In this document: positions 25,630 through 33,791 of the stretch, piece after piece | Numbering within the stretch: position 1 is the stretch's first letter | How the letters are laid out: every line of letters begins with the position of its first letter | Assembly (NCBI GenBank): GCA_965203575.1 | Contig: OZ241894.1 | Coordinates: 3,162,001 to 3,226,000, forward strand | From: Aldehydirespirator sp965203575 | GTDB taxonomy: Bacteria; Actinomycetota; Acidimicrobiia; Acidimicrobiales; Aldehydirespiratoraceae | Direction: 5' to 3' | DNA length: 64,000 nt | The notes under the pieces: model-generated | Databases searched by the model: none | What the model saw: the letters and a program-made list of their open reading frames with translations, nothing else | What the model was told of the DNA's origin: nothing | Position numbers and translations under genes: made by a program

Positions 25630-27123
25630 CTTGAGACCGAGTACGGCATCGTCCACCGGGGCGCTCCGGAGCCCAACCCGATCTCGGCCTCCTCGCTGCT
25701 GATCAACGCCTATCTGATCGTCACCCATCAGGCACCCGAGCCGGGCCGGGCCGCGGTGGGCTGGGACTTCACCGACGAGACTCCCGGCAACGACGCCCGG
25801 GGCGGCGCTCCCGCGGGCTCGCTCGCGCCCGAGATCGAGACCCACCTGGTGAACGCGGTGCTCACCAACGGCGCCCGCTACTACGTCGACCACGCCCATC
25901 CCGAGCTGTCCACCCCCGAGTGCGCCGACGCCCGCTCGGTGGTCGTCTACGACCGGGCTGCCGAGCTGATCGCGGCCCGCTCGATGGAGGCGGCCCAGAT
26001 GCTGCTGCCACCGGGCGAGGAGATCGTGGTCTACAAGAACAACTCCGACGGCAAGGGCAACAGCTACGGCTGCCACGAGAACTACCTGGTGAGCCGGGCT
26101 GTGCCGTTCTCCCGCATCGTCACTCACGCCACCGCGCACTTCGTGACCCGCCAGATCTTCTGCGGTGCCGGCAAGATGGGCAGCGAGACCTCCGGCATGC
26201 GCCTGGACGAGGCCGGCTACCAGATCACCCAGCGGGCCGACTTCATCGAGGAGGAGGTCGGCCTGGAGACCACCCTCAAGCGTCCCATCGTCAACACCCG
26301 CGACGAGCCTCACGCCGACGCGGCCAAGTACCGGCGCCTGCACGTGATCGTGGGCGACGCCAACATGTCGCAGGTAGCGACGTTCCTCAAGGTGGGCACG
26401 ACTGCCCTGGTCATGGCTCTGACCGAGGACGACGCCGTGCCCCGCGAGCTGCGCTTCGCCACGCCGGTGGCGGCGCTTCGCCAGGTGAGCCGCGACCTGT
26501 CGCTGCGGGAGCCGCTGGAACTCGTCGACGGCTCCACGATCACCGCCCTGGGCGCGCAGTGGGAGCTGCTGGCCGCGGCCCGCGCCTATGTGGAGACGAG
26601 GGGCGCGGACGCGGTGGGCGGCGACGTCGCCCACCAGGTCCTGGATCGCTGGGAGGCAGTGCTCGGCGGTCTGGAGCGCGACCCGATGAGTCTCGCCGCG
26701 CAGATCGACTGGGTGGCCAAGCTCCGGTTGCTGGAGGGCTTCCGGTCCCGCCACGGCCTCGACTGGGAGGACGCCCGCCTCAGGGCCCTCGACATCCAGT
26801 ACCACGACCTGCGCCCCACGAAGTCGCTGGCGGCCAGGGCGGGGCTGGAGACCCTGGTGGACGAGGCCGAGGCCGAGCTGGCCATGACCGAGCCGCCGCC
26901 CGACACCCGCGCCTTCTTCAGGGGGCGCTGCCTGCAACGCTTCGCGGCGGAGGTGGTGGCGGCCAACTGGGACTCGATCGTCTTCGACGTGGGCGAGGGC
27001 TCGCTGCGACGGGTCTCGATGACCGAGCCGACGCGGGGAACGGTCGCCCACGTGGGCACGATGTTCGACGAATGCGGCTCCGCGATCGACCTGCTTCGCC
27101 GCTTGGGCGCCGCGGGCGCGTAG
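25606..27123 (+). CDS. dop: Depupylase/deamidase of Pup (Dop)
   Basis: 505 aa, glutamine-synthetase-like fold shared with PafA. LGLETEYGIVHRG gives the N-terminal Mg/ATP-binding Glu residues. YVDHAHPELSTPE carries the catalytic Asp, and KNNSDGKGNSYGCHENYL is a conserved strand. A long insert between residues ~25 and 75 is the Dop loop that separates Dop from PafA. It removes Pup from substrates. Pup here already ends in Glu, so its deamidase activity would not be needed. Start GTG 25606; upstream in-frame codons belong to the duplicated start. Confidence 0.97.
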   Translation: MAVPKTLGLETEYGIVHRGAPEPNPISASSLLINAYLIVTHQAPEPGRAAVGWDFTDETPGNDARGGAPAGSLAPEIETHLVNAVLTNGARYYVDHAHPELSTPECADARSVVVYDRAAELIAARSMEAAQMLLPPGEEIVVYKNNSDGKGNSYGCHENYLVSRAVPFSRIVTHATAHFVTRQIFCGAGKMGSETSGMRLDEAGYQITQRADFIEEEVGLETTLKRPIVNTRDEPHADAAKYRRLHVIVGDANMSQVATFLKVGTTALVMALTEDDAVPRELRFATPVAALRQVSRDLSLREPLELVDGSTITALGAQWELLAAARAYVETRGADAVGGDVAHQVLDRWEAVLGGLERDPMSLAAQIDWVAKLRLLEGFRSRHGLDWEDARLRALDIQYHDLRPTKSLAARAGLETLVDEAEAELAMTEPPPDTRAFFRGRCLQRFAAEVVAANWDSIVFDVGEGSLRRVSMTEPTRGTVAHVGTMFDECGSAIDLLRRLGAAGA

Positions 27124-27170
27124 CCTCCGTTGTGGAAAACTGAGGTAGGCACCGAGCCGGGAGGAATCCA

Positions 27171-27365
27171 GTGGCCGAACGAGAGCAGATCCGCAAGCCG
27201 GCGCCGGCGAACCGCGAGCAGTCCGTGGAGGAGGCCCCGCCCGCGTCCGAGCGAGGCTCGGACATCAAGGCCCAGCTCGACGACCTGCTCGACGAGATCG
27301 ACGAGGTGCTCGAGACCAACGCCGAGGATTTCGTGAAGAGCTACATCCAAAAGGGCGGCGAGTGA
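27171..27365 (+). CDS. pup: Prokaryotic ubiquitin-like protein Pup
   Basis: 64 aa from GTG with GGGAGG upstream. The C-terminal half carries the coiled-coil-binding helix (IKAQLDDLLDEIDEVLETN) and the tail FVKSYIQKGGE. It ends in Gly-Gly-Glu, so it is ready for ligation by PafA through the side-chain carboxylate without prior deamidation. Mycobacterial Pup ends in Gln. It is bound by the ARC coiled coil. Position between dop and prcB is the classic order. Confidence 0.97.
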   Translation: MAEREQIRKPAPANREQSVEEAPPASERGSDIKAQLDDLLDEIDEVLETNAEDFVKSYIQKGGE

Positions 27366-27429
27366 GGGTGGGCACCAGGATCGTGCGCTCGTCGGGCAAC
27401 CGGAGGCGCTGCGTCCCGGGGGCCGGCGA

Positions 27430-28260
27430 GTGAGCCTGCCCCGCTTCGGGCCGCACGACGATCCCGGCCCCGACTTCGCCGCGCTCCTGCGCCTCACCGG
27501 CACCGGTGGAGAGGCCGGTCCGCTCGGCGCGGCCGCCCAGCACCCGCAGGCGCCGCCGGAGATCCCCCACGGCACGACCTGCGTGGCCGTGCGCTACGAC
27601 TCGGGGGTGGTCCTGGCCGGAGATCGGCGAGCGACCGCGGGGCATCTGATCAGCAACCACCGCATCGAGAAGGTGTTCCCCGCCGACCGTCATTCCGGCG
27701 TGGCCATCGCCGGCGCAGCCGGTCCCTCAGCCGAGATGGTGAGGCTGTTCCAGCTCCAGCTCGAGCACTACGAGAAGGTGGAGGGCACGCCCATCAGCCT
27801 GGAGGGCAAGGCCAACCAGCTGGGTCAGATGGTGAGGGCCAACCTGCCCTCCGCCATGCAGGGACTGGTGGTGGTGCCGATCTTCGCGGGCTTCGACACG
27901 GCGGCCTCCAGGGGCCGGATATTCGAGTACGACGTCACCGGCGGGCGGTACGAGGAGCGGGACCACGCGGCCACCGGCTCGGGCTCGCTGCACGCCGACA
28001 CCGTGGTGAAGCTGGGCTTCCGCCCGTCGATGGCGAGGGCTGCGGCCGTGGACCTGCTGCTGGACGCGCTGTACGTGGCCTCGGATGCGGACTCTGCCAC
28101 CGGCGGGCCCGACCCGGTGCGCGACGTGTTCCCCGTGGTGGCCGTGATCGACGCCGGCGGCTACCAGCGCTTGGACGACGCCGAGTTGCGCCGCCGCACC
28201 GAGCGGCTGCTGCGCCGCCACCGCAGCCGGCGCGAGGGCGACGGGGCGAGCGCATCATGA
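27430..28260 (+). CDS. prcB: 20S proteasome beta subunit
   Basis: 276 aa from GTG. The first 48 residues are a propeptide; autocleavage at HG|TTCVAV should expose Thr49 as the N-terminal nucleophile. Other active-site elements, GDRRAT and the Lys in NHRIEKVF, are present, as is SGSLHADTVVK. It forms the two inner catalytic rings of the core. The TGA stop overlaps the ATG of the first of two mini-ORFs preceding prcA. A 64-nt gap separates it from pup. Confidence 0.97.
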   Translation: MSLPRFGPHDDPGPDFAALLRLTGTGGEAGPLGAAAQHPQAPPEIPHGTTCVAVRYDSGVVLAGDRRATAGHLISNHRIEKVFPADRHSGVAIAGAAGPSAEMVRLFQLQLEHYEKVEGTPISLEGKANQLGQMVRANLPSAMQGLVVVPIFAGFDTAASRGRIFEYDVTGGRYEERDHAATGSGSLHADTVVKLGFRPSMARAAAVDLLLDALYVASDADSATGGPDPVRDVFPVVAVIDAGGYQRLDDAELRRRTERLLRRHRSRREGDGASAS

Positions 28261-28397
28261 CCATGCCCCCGGCCCGAGCCTCGAGCACAAGGGGGCGCCG
28301 GCGATGACCATGCCCTTCTACGTGGCGCCCACCAGGAGGGTCGATCCGCGATGACGATGCCCTTCTACGCCCCGCCCGAGCAGATGATGAAGGACAA
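28257..28397 (+). repeat. Three 47-bp tandem copies of the prcA start, giving two overlapping 16-codon mini-ORFs
   Basis: ATG-ACC/ACG-ATG-CCC occurs at 28257, 28304 and 28351, each 47 bp apart. The first two open ORFs of 16 codons (28257-28307, MTMPPARASSTRGRRR; 28304-28354, MTMPFYVAPTRRVDPR), and each stop overlaps the next ATG as ATGA. The chain is prcB stop, mini-ORF 1, mini-ORF 2, prcA. The second and third copies share MTMPFY at the protein level. Confidence 0.85.
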
Positions 28398-29040
28398 GGC
28401 CGACTATGCCCAGAAGGGCATCGCCCGGGGACGCAGCCTGGTCGCCTTCCGCTACGACGGCGGCATCGCCATCGTGGCCGAGAACACCTCCAGCACGCTG
28501 CGCAAGGTGAGCGAGATCTACGACCGCATCGCCTTCGCGGGGGTGGGCCGCTACAACGAGTTCGACCAGCTCCGCATCGCCGGGGTGCGCCACGCCGACC
28601 TGAAGGGCTTCGCCTTCAGCCGCGAGGACGTGGACGCCCGCAGCCTGGCCAACGCCTACGCCCAGAGCCTCGGGCAGGTCTTCACCCACGAGTTCAAGCC
28701 GATGGAGGTGGAGATCCTGGTGGCCGAGATCGGCCTCGACGCCGACGGCCGCGGCGACCAGTTGTTCCACATCCTCTACGACGGCACCGTGGTCGACGAG
28801 GACGACTGGGTGGTGCTCGGCGGCGAGACCGAGGAGATCTCGGAACGCTTCGCGGAGGCACTGCCGGACGCGCCCCGGAGCCTCGCCGACGGCGTCCGGG
28901 CCGCGGTGGCCGCCCTGGCGGGCCCCGATCGCACCCTCACCGCCGAGAGCCTCGAGGCCGCCGTCCTCGACCGCGGCAACGACCGCCGAGCCTTCCGCCG
29001 CCTCAACGACGACGAGGTCGCCACCATCCTCGTCGCCTAG
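28351..29040 (+). CDS. prcA: 20S proteasome alpha subunit
   Basis: 229 aa. The N-terminus MTMPFYAPPEQMMKDKADYA matches the gate-forming alpha N-terminus of actinobacterial PrcA. ARGRSLVAFRYDGGIAIVAEN, YDRIAFAGVGRYNEFD and the C-terminal AAVLDRGNDRRAFRRL are conserved. It forms the outer rings that bind ARC. The third of three repeated ATG starts is chosen because only it is followed by the full domain. After prcA the core locus is interrupted by about 33 kb of accessory genes before pafA. Confidence 0.96.
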   Translation: MTMPFYAPPEQMMKDKADYAQKGIARGRSLVAFRYDGGIAIVAENTSSTLRKVSEIYDRIAFAGVGRYNEFDQLRIAGVRHADLKGFAFSREDVDARSLANAYAQSLGQVFTHEFKPMEVEILVAEIGLDADGRGDQLFHILYDGTVVDEDDWVVLGGETEEISERFAEALPDAPRSLADGVRAAVAALAGPDRTLTAESLEAAVLDRGNDRRAFRRLNDDEVATILVA

Positions 29041-29110
29041 CCGGCGGACTGAGACAGCCCGCTGTCCATTGCGGTGGCGGGTCGCCCATGTAGGCTCGTC
29101 TTGTTCTGAT

Positions 29111-29158
29111 GGCTCCCCCCTTGGGGAGCCGAGCGAGGGTCCCCAAGGGGGCCCTCGC
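29111..29158 (+). terminator. Two adjacent hairpins after prcA
   Basis: GGCTCCCC and GGGGAGCC pair across CCTT (29111-29130). GCGAGGGTCCCC pairs with GGGGGCCCTCGC across AA (29133-29158), 12 bp with one G-T. No U-run follows. Location 70-118 nt after prcA suggests termination or 3' protection of the proteasome transcript. Confidence 0.6.
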
Positions 29159-29183
29159 GCTGCTTCTAGGAGGTGAGAGGCTG

Positions 29184-29280
29184 GTGTACCGTTGCTTAGC
29201 GTTCGTTGATGCTGGCTATCTCTACGGAGAGGGAAGCAAGCTCGTCGCGCCGCGACCTCCTGCTCGGGTAGCTTTCGTCC
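29184..29280 (+). pseudogene. 5' remnant of an NYN/PIN-like nuclease gene
   Basis: A strong site (AGGAGGTGAGAGG) precedes GTG and an open frame reading VYRCLAFVDAGYLYGEGSKL. FVDAGYLY resembles the first strand and metal-binding Asp of NYN-domain proteins. After about 32 codons similarity ends where the shared leader element begins, and the frame stops at 29435 without further domain sequence. I read it as a gene start left by a deletion or recombination. The family assignment rests on a short stretch. Confidence 0.45.
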
Positions 29281-29378
29281 GGGCTGTGCGCGGCTTTGGG
29301 TCACCGAGGCCCATCAGTCCATCCATCGCCGGTGCCCGCTTTGAGCAGGCCCCGGTCGCAACTCCGGGTCTGAGTAGG
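29281..29378 (+). promoter_or_regulatory. Shared leader element, copy A (upstream of HEPN gene)
   Basis: Related to copies at 42456 and 60054: GGCTTTGGGTCACCGAGGC, CATCAGTCC and a GC hairpin (29329-29340 with 29344-29355, two mismatches), then TCTGAG and GGAGG. This is the most diverged copy. It also contains an alternative CCCGG..CCGGG hairpin. No clear promoter lies directly upstream; that sequence is the nuclease-gene remnant. Confidence 0.7.
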
Positions 29379-29415
29379 AGGCGGCATCTGGACTGTCTCC
29401 AGAAAGGCAGGACAT

Positions 29416-30201
29416 GTGTGGCCAACACCCGCTGACGCGGCAAGTCGGTTCTACGAGTCGAACCTCAAGAGCGCCGTCGGATTGCTGACTGCGATTGCGG
29501 CGGATCGGAGTTCGCGCGGTTCTGGGAGGCCTCCTGGCCAGCCGCAGGCCGAGTGGCGCGCCGTCCTTGTCTTGGCGCTTGCGGCCCTCGAAGCTGGCCT
29601 AGTGGATGTCGGACTCGCGACGCATTATCACCGGATCAAGCGCCGGAGCCCCATCATCGGCAACGACACGGAAACAACTGAGGAATTGGCGCGTGCCCGA
29701 GGACGGCTCCTCAGCTCGCTACCGCTGTCAGCCCCGAATGCGCAGAAGATCGAGAATCTCATGTTGGCGCAGTTCGGTGTTCTGACAAGCCAGATCGCCA
29801 TTCCTGAGGTGGCGCGGTTCACCGCTCGCCGCAAGCCGTCCGCACGAGGAGGCGCTGGTCGAGGCACATCTACACCGTTCTCCGGCGACTGGAGCGAACT
29901 CGCCGCCCGTCTCGACGCGATCCAGCACTTCCGGAACGCGATCGTTCACGCGGACTCTCGCAAGCTGACTACGATCCCGACCGCAGCTTCAGGCTTGCCA
30001 GAGCATGTACAAGGCAGCATCTGGGCAAACCAAACGGACGGCACGTGGTCGCTTCAGATGCCTCATGCCGTGACCGCCGTCAGGACGACCGTGGCTGTGT
30101 TCAATACCGTAGCTTTCGTGCTGTACTCGGTCGCCGGTATGGGCGAGTCCAGCCAGTCCGTGCTCATGCCGCCTGACGATGTAGTGCCGTTCGAGGATTA
30201 A
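29416..30201 (+). CDS. HEPN-domain protein (predicted RNase or its relative)
   Basis: 261 aa from GTG, with an AAGG site upstream. It is largely helical. The sequence HFRNAIVHAD (residues 171-180) gives R173-x4-H178, the signature of HEPN RNases, set in the usual helix near two thirds of the protein. A helical N-terminal half (RFYESNLKSAVGLLTAI) may be the dimer interface. Many HEPN proteins of this size are toxins or effectors in defence and abortive infection. It converges on the methylase gene (8 nt between ends), and shares its leader with the orphan small gene and the RelA/SpoT operon. Catalysis is inferred from the motif only. Confidence 0.7.
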   Translation: MWPTPADAASRFYESNLKSAVGLLTAIAADRSSRGSGRPPGQPQAEWRAVLVLALAALEAGLVDVGLATHYHRIKRRSPIIGNDTETTEELARARGRLLSSLPLSAPNAQKIENLMLAQFGVLTSQIAIPEVARFTARRKPSARGGAGRGTSTPFSGDWSELAARLDAIQHFRNAIVHADSRKLTTIPTAASGLPEHVQGSIWANQTDGTWSLQMPHAVTAVRTTVAVFNTVAFVLYSVAGMGESSQSVLMPPDDVVPFED

Positions 30202-30209
30202 GTGGCCTC

Positions 30210-33200
30210 TCATGGGCGCGTGTTGCGTTCGGGCAGCCGGTCATACCACCAAGCCATCAACTCGGCGGGGTCTTGTACGTTGAATGCTTCGCACATCCGT
30301 CGAGCGAGGCGCGTCACGTGAGCCGAGCGCTCTGACGAAGAGTTCGACAGGAACGCGTCCCGGGCGTGAGCGGCGGCGGCATTCCACGCCTCGGAGGCGG
30401 GTGGAAGCGGGAGGCCCTCGATCTGCCGCGCGCTGAGCTTGAGGGCTTGCGTATTCAGTGACGCTCCGAGATAGCGAGCAGCGGCCCAGGCCGTCAGTAC
30501 CGGGGAGGTCAGTAGCGCGGCTGCGTGCCAGAGTGAGATTCCGTGCGGCACGACAGTTATTGCGGGCACCGATGGAAGAAGGATGCCCTTCTCGTCGGGA
30601 ACTACTTCGAGTACCGGGGTCTGGGTTGCAACCAACAGTTTGGGAACCAGTCTTTGGTCAGCCCATTCGCCCAAGTCGCTCTCAACCCGGAGACGGGCAA
30701 CGTCTACGGCTGGGGCCTTCCACTGACGCTTCGCGAACCGAGTAGCCGTCTCTCCCCAGCGGTTGTGAAGCGGATCAATCAAGCCGACGGTCACTAGGGG
30801 TGCTAGATGCTCCGCAACGGCTTCAACCTCTTTCACATCAGCCTCCATCACAAATGGGGCCAGCCCGTAGTACTGATCGCGAAAATCGGCCGAGGCGCTG
30901 AGAACCTCCCCCAGTCGGGCAGTCGACTCTAGATGCACGAAAGGGATCCCGAATCCGTCAGCTATCAGCGGACCCCACGTCGGCATTTCTGCCAGTTCCG
31001 CCGCAGGGATCCCTAGTTCTGGGAGTGCTTCGAAATACCTGCCGCGGGCACGTCCGATTGCGTGCTCGTCAGTAGGCCGGCAGGTTCGGACTACGAGAGT
31101 GCACGTCAGTACGTTGGCATTAAACACCTTCTCGCCCGCTACCCAGAGAAACACCAAGGCGAAGCGCGAGGAGATGGACCGCCGGAGGTCGAGAGCACCG
31201 TTTGCTGCGAGCAGGCTCTCTGGTTGGACTAGGCCGACGTGCCCGCCGCTTGGGCGGGCAGCTTCACACGACAACGCGAGGAACAGGTAGGCAGTGTCTG
31301 TCAAAGCCGAGGCCAACCCGCTGAAGCGGTTCGTCTGGAGGTTCGCTATGTACCCCTTGGTGACCGTTAAGCTGCGAAGCTGGTTCAGGAATGGCGGATT
31401 TCCGACAACTGCGTCGAATCCTCCTGTCCAGCCGGTCATATCGCTGGTGGCATCGGCAGCTTCGTCAGGCACCTGGAACACATCTGGGAAGGTCAGGTAC
31501 AGATGGGTGAACTGGTACTGATCGGCCGCGCCTAGGACGGTCCGCACAACGGCTGTGTCTACAAGTGATGGTGGGGCCGCGACCAGCCCTCGCGATTGTC
31601 CGACTAGGGACGCGACCTGCTCGGGAGCGAGGCGTTGTATTGCCTTCAGCGTACCTTCGGTGATCGCTGGGGAGTTCGGCTGCTTAGGTACGACGAAGGC
31701 GGCGCACCATGTATCGGCCACCAGCTTGGCCTTCACGACGGATGCGGCGGCGCGCAGGCGCGCGTAGTCGGCTTCCTTGGCGGCGACCTGATCGGCGGTG
31801 TCGTCGGGGGCGGTGTCGATACGTGTAAGCGCTCCGGCTAGCTGCCTGGTGTCAGACGAGGAGGACCAGTCCAAGCCGAGGGCGCCCTGCTTGTCGTGCT
31901 TACGCTCGGCCTTGTTGCGTTTGCGAAGGGCACTGACGTGCTGCCTGTCGTCGCCGGTCAGCGGCTTGAAGGCGGCATCGGGGATGCCTTCGGCCAGCAG
32001 CTTTGGCGTTGTGCCGAGCAGGCTGTTGCCGCAGACGATCCGATGGTCTAGGAAGCCGAGAGGCTTGCCGGGGGTGTTCGACTCCAGCCACAGGCTGACC
32101 TTGCACAACTCAACAGCCATCGGGTTGATGTCGATGCCGTACAAGCATCGGCTGACCACCCCGCGCAGAGCGGCACGAGACACCTCCGGTGAGGGCTCGG
32201 TGCCGCCCTCTCGCACTGAGGCGACCGCATCGGCGATACGGTGAGCGGCTGCGATAAGGAAGTGGCCGGACCCGCAGGCCGGGTCAAGCACCTTGAGATC
32301 CAGCAGCGCCTGCTCGGGCTCTGCCTTGGCCTTAGCCTCATTGATCACCGGGTCGAGGGCGTCGTCAAGCAGTCTAGAGATCAGTTCAGGCGGTGTGTAG
32401 TAGCTGCCGGTCGTCTTGCGCTCGCTGCCTGCTGCCGCCCCCAACTCGAAGGTGCGGTTCTCGGGGTCGGCCACGGCGTGTAACTCCAAGAGCGACTCAT
32501 AGATCGATCCCAGTTCTTCAGTGCCGAGATTCTGATAGTCCACCGGGCGCAGAACCCGCGCCTCGTCGTCGCGGACGAAGGCCAGGTTGCGCACCGCCTC
32601 CAGCAGGTGGGCGTTGTCGATGCGGGCGCCGCGTAGATCGGCGACCTCGTCCTGTGACCACAGCAGGCTTCCCAGCGATGTGAGCCCTAGGGCCTCGCGG
32701 GCTGCTACCTGGGATGGCTCGGCGCCTACATCGAGTGCGGCCATGGTGGCGTCGAGGCTCTGCCACAGGTCGCTGTGCTTGCCGCCACGCCGAGCGCCGG
32801 CCAGGCGGCGCAGCCGTCTCATCGAATAGAACCGGTGGTAGCGGTCCCTGGCCGCGTTGGAGATGTCGGGGGTGAGTAGCAGCCCCCGGGACTCGGCCAC
32901 CAACAGGAACAGCATGCGGTAGATGACGCGCAAGAGTTGACGCTGCAAGGAGTCGGCAGTGAGGTCGCCGCTGTGCAACCGGCTGCGCAGCGAAGCGTTG
33001 GCCGGGTGTGCCAACACGCCGTTGCCCAGCGAAGCGATGGCTCGCTCTACACCGGAGCGGAGCTTCTCTCTCGCTCGTGTTCCCTGCGTGGCTGCTTCCT
33101 TGTGCCACTGCTCCAGCACGCAGCGTTGAGGCGTCTCCCCCTCGAATCGGGTCCGGTGACAGCACAGCCACAACAGCGTGAAATCCGCGAACGACTCGCC

Positions 33201-33791
33201 GTCGAAGATCGAGGCCAGATCGAACTCCGTGTACGCCTGACGAGTGAGAGACGCGTTGTCGCGAAGCAGACGGAGCACCTTGCCGTTGGAGACGATGCCC
33301 CACAAGTGCAGGTCGGAGCTGTTGAGGAACTCCTGCAGGAGCCCGTGCGGAGACGCCTTCGCGGCGCCGGGCAGGCCAGGGGTGCGGCGATCGATCGGTG
33401 TGCGCCAGCCCATGAGATGAACCGGCACTCGCCCCCGCCATTCGTGGCTGATCGCGTACGTCTTTCCGTCCCTGTCCGGCGCGAGGCTCTGGACGGCATC
33501 CAAGCCCGCGAAGCCGAGTTCGCTGAGCAACGGCAGCAGCCAGCGCTCCCTGGTGAGCCTGGTGGCGCTGTCATCGGTGTCCGGAAGTGCCAGTTCCTCC
33601 CTTTTGAACGCTGTCCACAGCGCCGCGAGCCGGTTCCATGAGCGGGTGACCGCGTCGCGAAGCCGTTCGCTCGGTGCTAGCTCGAAGTCGGTCGGCTTCA
33701 GACCGGGGAGCGCCGGGTCGCCGTGGTCGAGGCGTTCGAGGAGTTCTCGGGTCAGCAGTCCCCCGACCGTTGAGATAGCGCCTGCGGTCAC
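30210..33791 (-). CDS. Eco57I-type N6-adenine DNA methyltransferase (DISARM DrmMI/PglX-like)
   Basis: 1193 aa. The methylase motifs are SAM-binding DPACGSGHFLIAAA (about residues 500-513), GIDINPMAVELCKVSLWLES, and catalytic NPPF in VVGNPPFLNQL (about 796). The C-terminal ~250 residues should be the target-recognition part, including SLNTQALKLSARQIEGLPLP. No nuclease motif is evident in the N-terminal 450 residues. It is last in a three-gene operon with two helicases, overlapping the SNF2 gene by 4 nt (ATGA). In class 1 DISARM, a methylase of this type marks self DNA beside an SNF2 helicase. BREX PglX is similar in sequence, but other BREX genes are absent. Confidence 0.88.
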   Translation of the reverse strand: MTAGAISTVGGLLTRELLERLDHGDPALPGLKPTDFELAPSERLRDAVTRSWNRLAALWTAFKREELALPDTDDSATRLTRERWLLPLLSELGFAGLDAVQSLAPDRDGKTYAISHEWRGRVPVHLMGWRTPIDRRTPGLPGAAKASPHGLLQEFLNSSDLHLWGIVSNGKVLRLLRDNASLTRQAYTEFDLASIFDGESFADFTLLWLCCHRTRFEGETPQRCVLEQWHKEAATQGTRAREKLRSGVERAIASLGNGVLAHPANASLRSRLHSGDLTADSLQRQLLRVIYRMLFLLVAESRGLLLTPDISNAARDRYHRFYSMRRLRRLAGARRGGKHSDLWQSLDATMAALDVGAEPSQVAAREALGLTSLGSLLWSQDEVADLRGARIDNAHLLEAVRNLAFVRDDEARVLRPVDYQNLGTEELGSIYESLLELHAVADPENRTFELGAAAGSERKTTGSYYTPPELISRLLDDALDPVINEAKAKAEPEQALLDLKVLDPACGSGHFLIAAAHRIADAVASVREGGTEPSPEVSRAALRGVVSRCLYGIDINPMAVELCKVSLWLESNTPGKPLGFLDHRIVCGNSLLGTTPKLLAEGIPDAAFKPLTGDDRQHVSALRKRNKAERKHDKQGALGLDWSSSSDTRQLAGALTRIDTAPDDTADQVAAKEADYARLRAAASVVKAKLVADTWCAAFVVPKQPNSPAITEGTLKAIQRLAPEQVASLVGQSRGLVAAPPSLVDTAVVRTVLGAADQYQFTHLYLTFPDVFQVPDEAADATSDMTGWTGGFDAVVGNPPFLNQLRSLTVTKGYIANLQTNRFSGLASALTDTAYLFLALSCEAARPSGGHVGLVQPESLLAANGALDLRRSISSRFALVFLWVAGEKVFNANVLTCTLVVRTCRPTDEHAIGRARGRYFEALPELGIPAAELAEMPTWGPLIADGFGIPFVHLESTARLGEVLSASADFRDQYYGLAPFVMEADVKEVEAVAEHLAPLVTVGLIDPLHNRWGETATRFAKRQWKAPAVDVARLRVESDLGEWADQRLVPKLLVATQTPVLEVVPDEKGILLPSVPAITVVPHGISLWHAAALLTSPVLTAWAAARYLGASLNTQALKLSARQIEGLPLPPASEAWNAAAAHARDAFLSNSSSERSAHVTRLARRMCEAFNVQDPAELMAWWYDRLPERNTRP

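Noticed and set aside
29041..29415. tRNA gene at the island's left border
   Set aside because: Hairpins are present but no cloverleaf, anticodon arm or T-loop sequence could be fitted.
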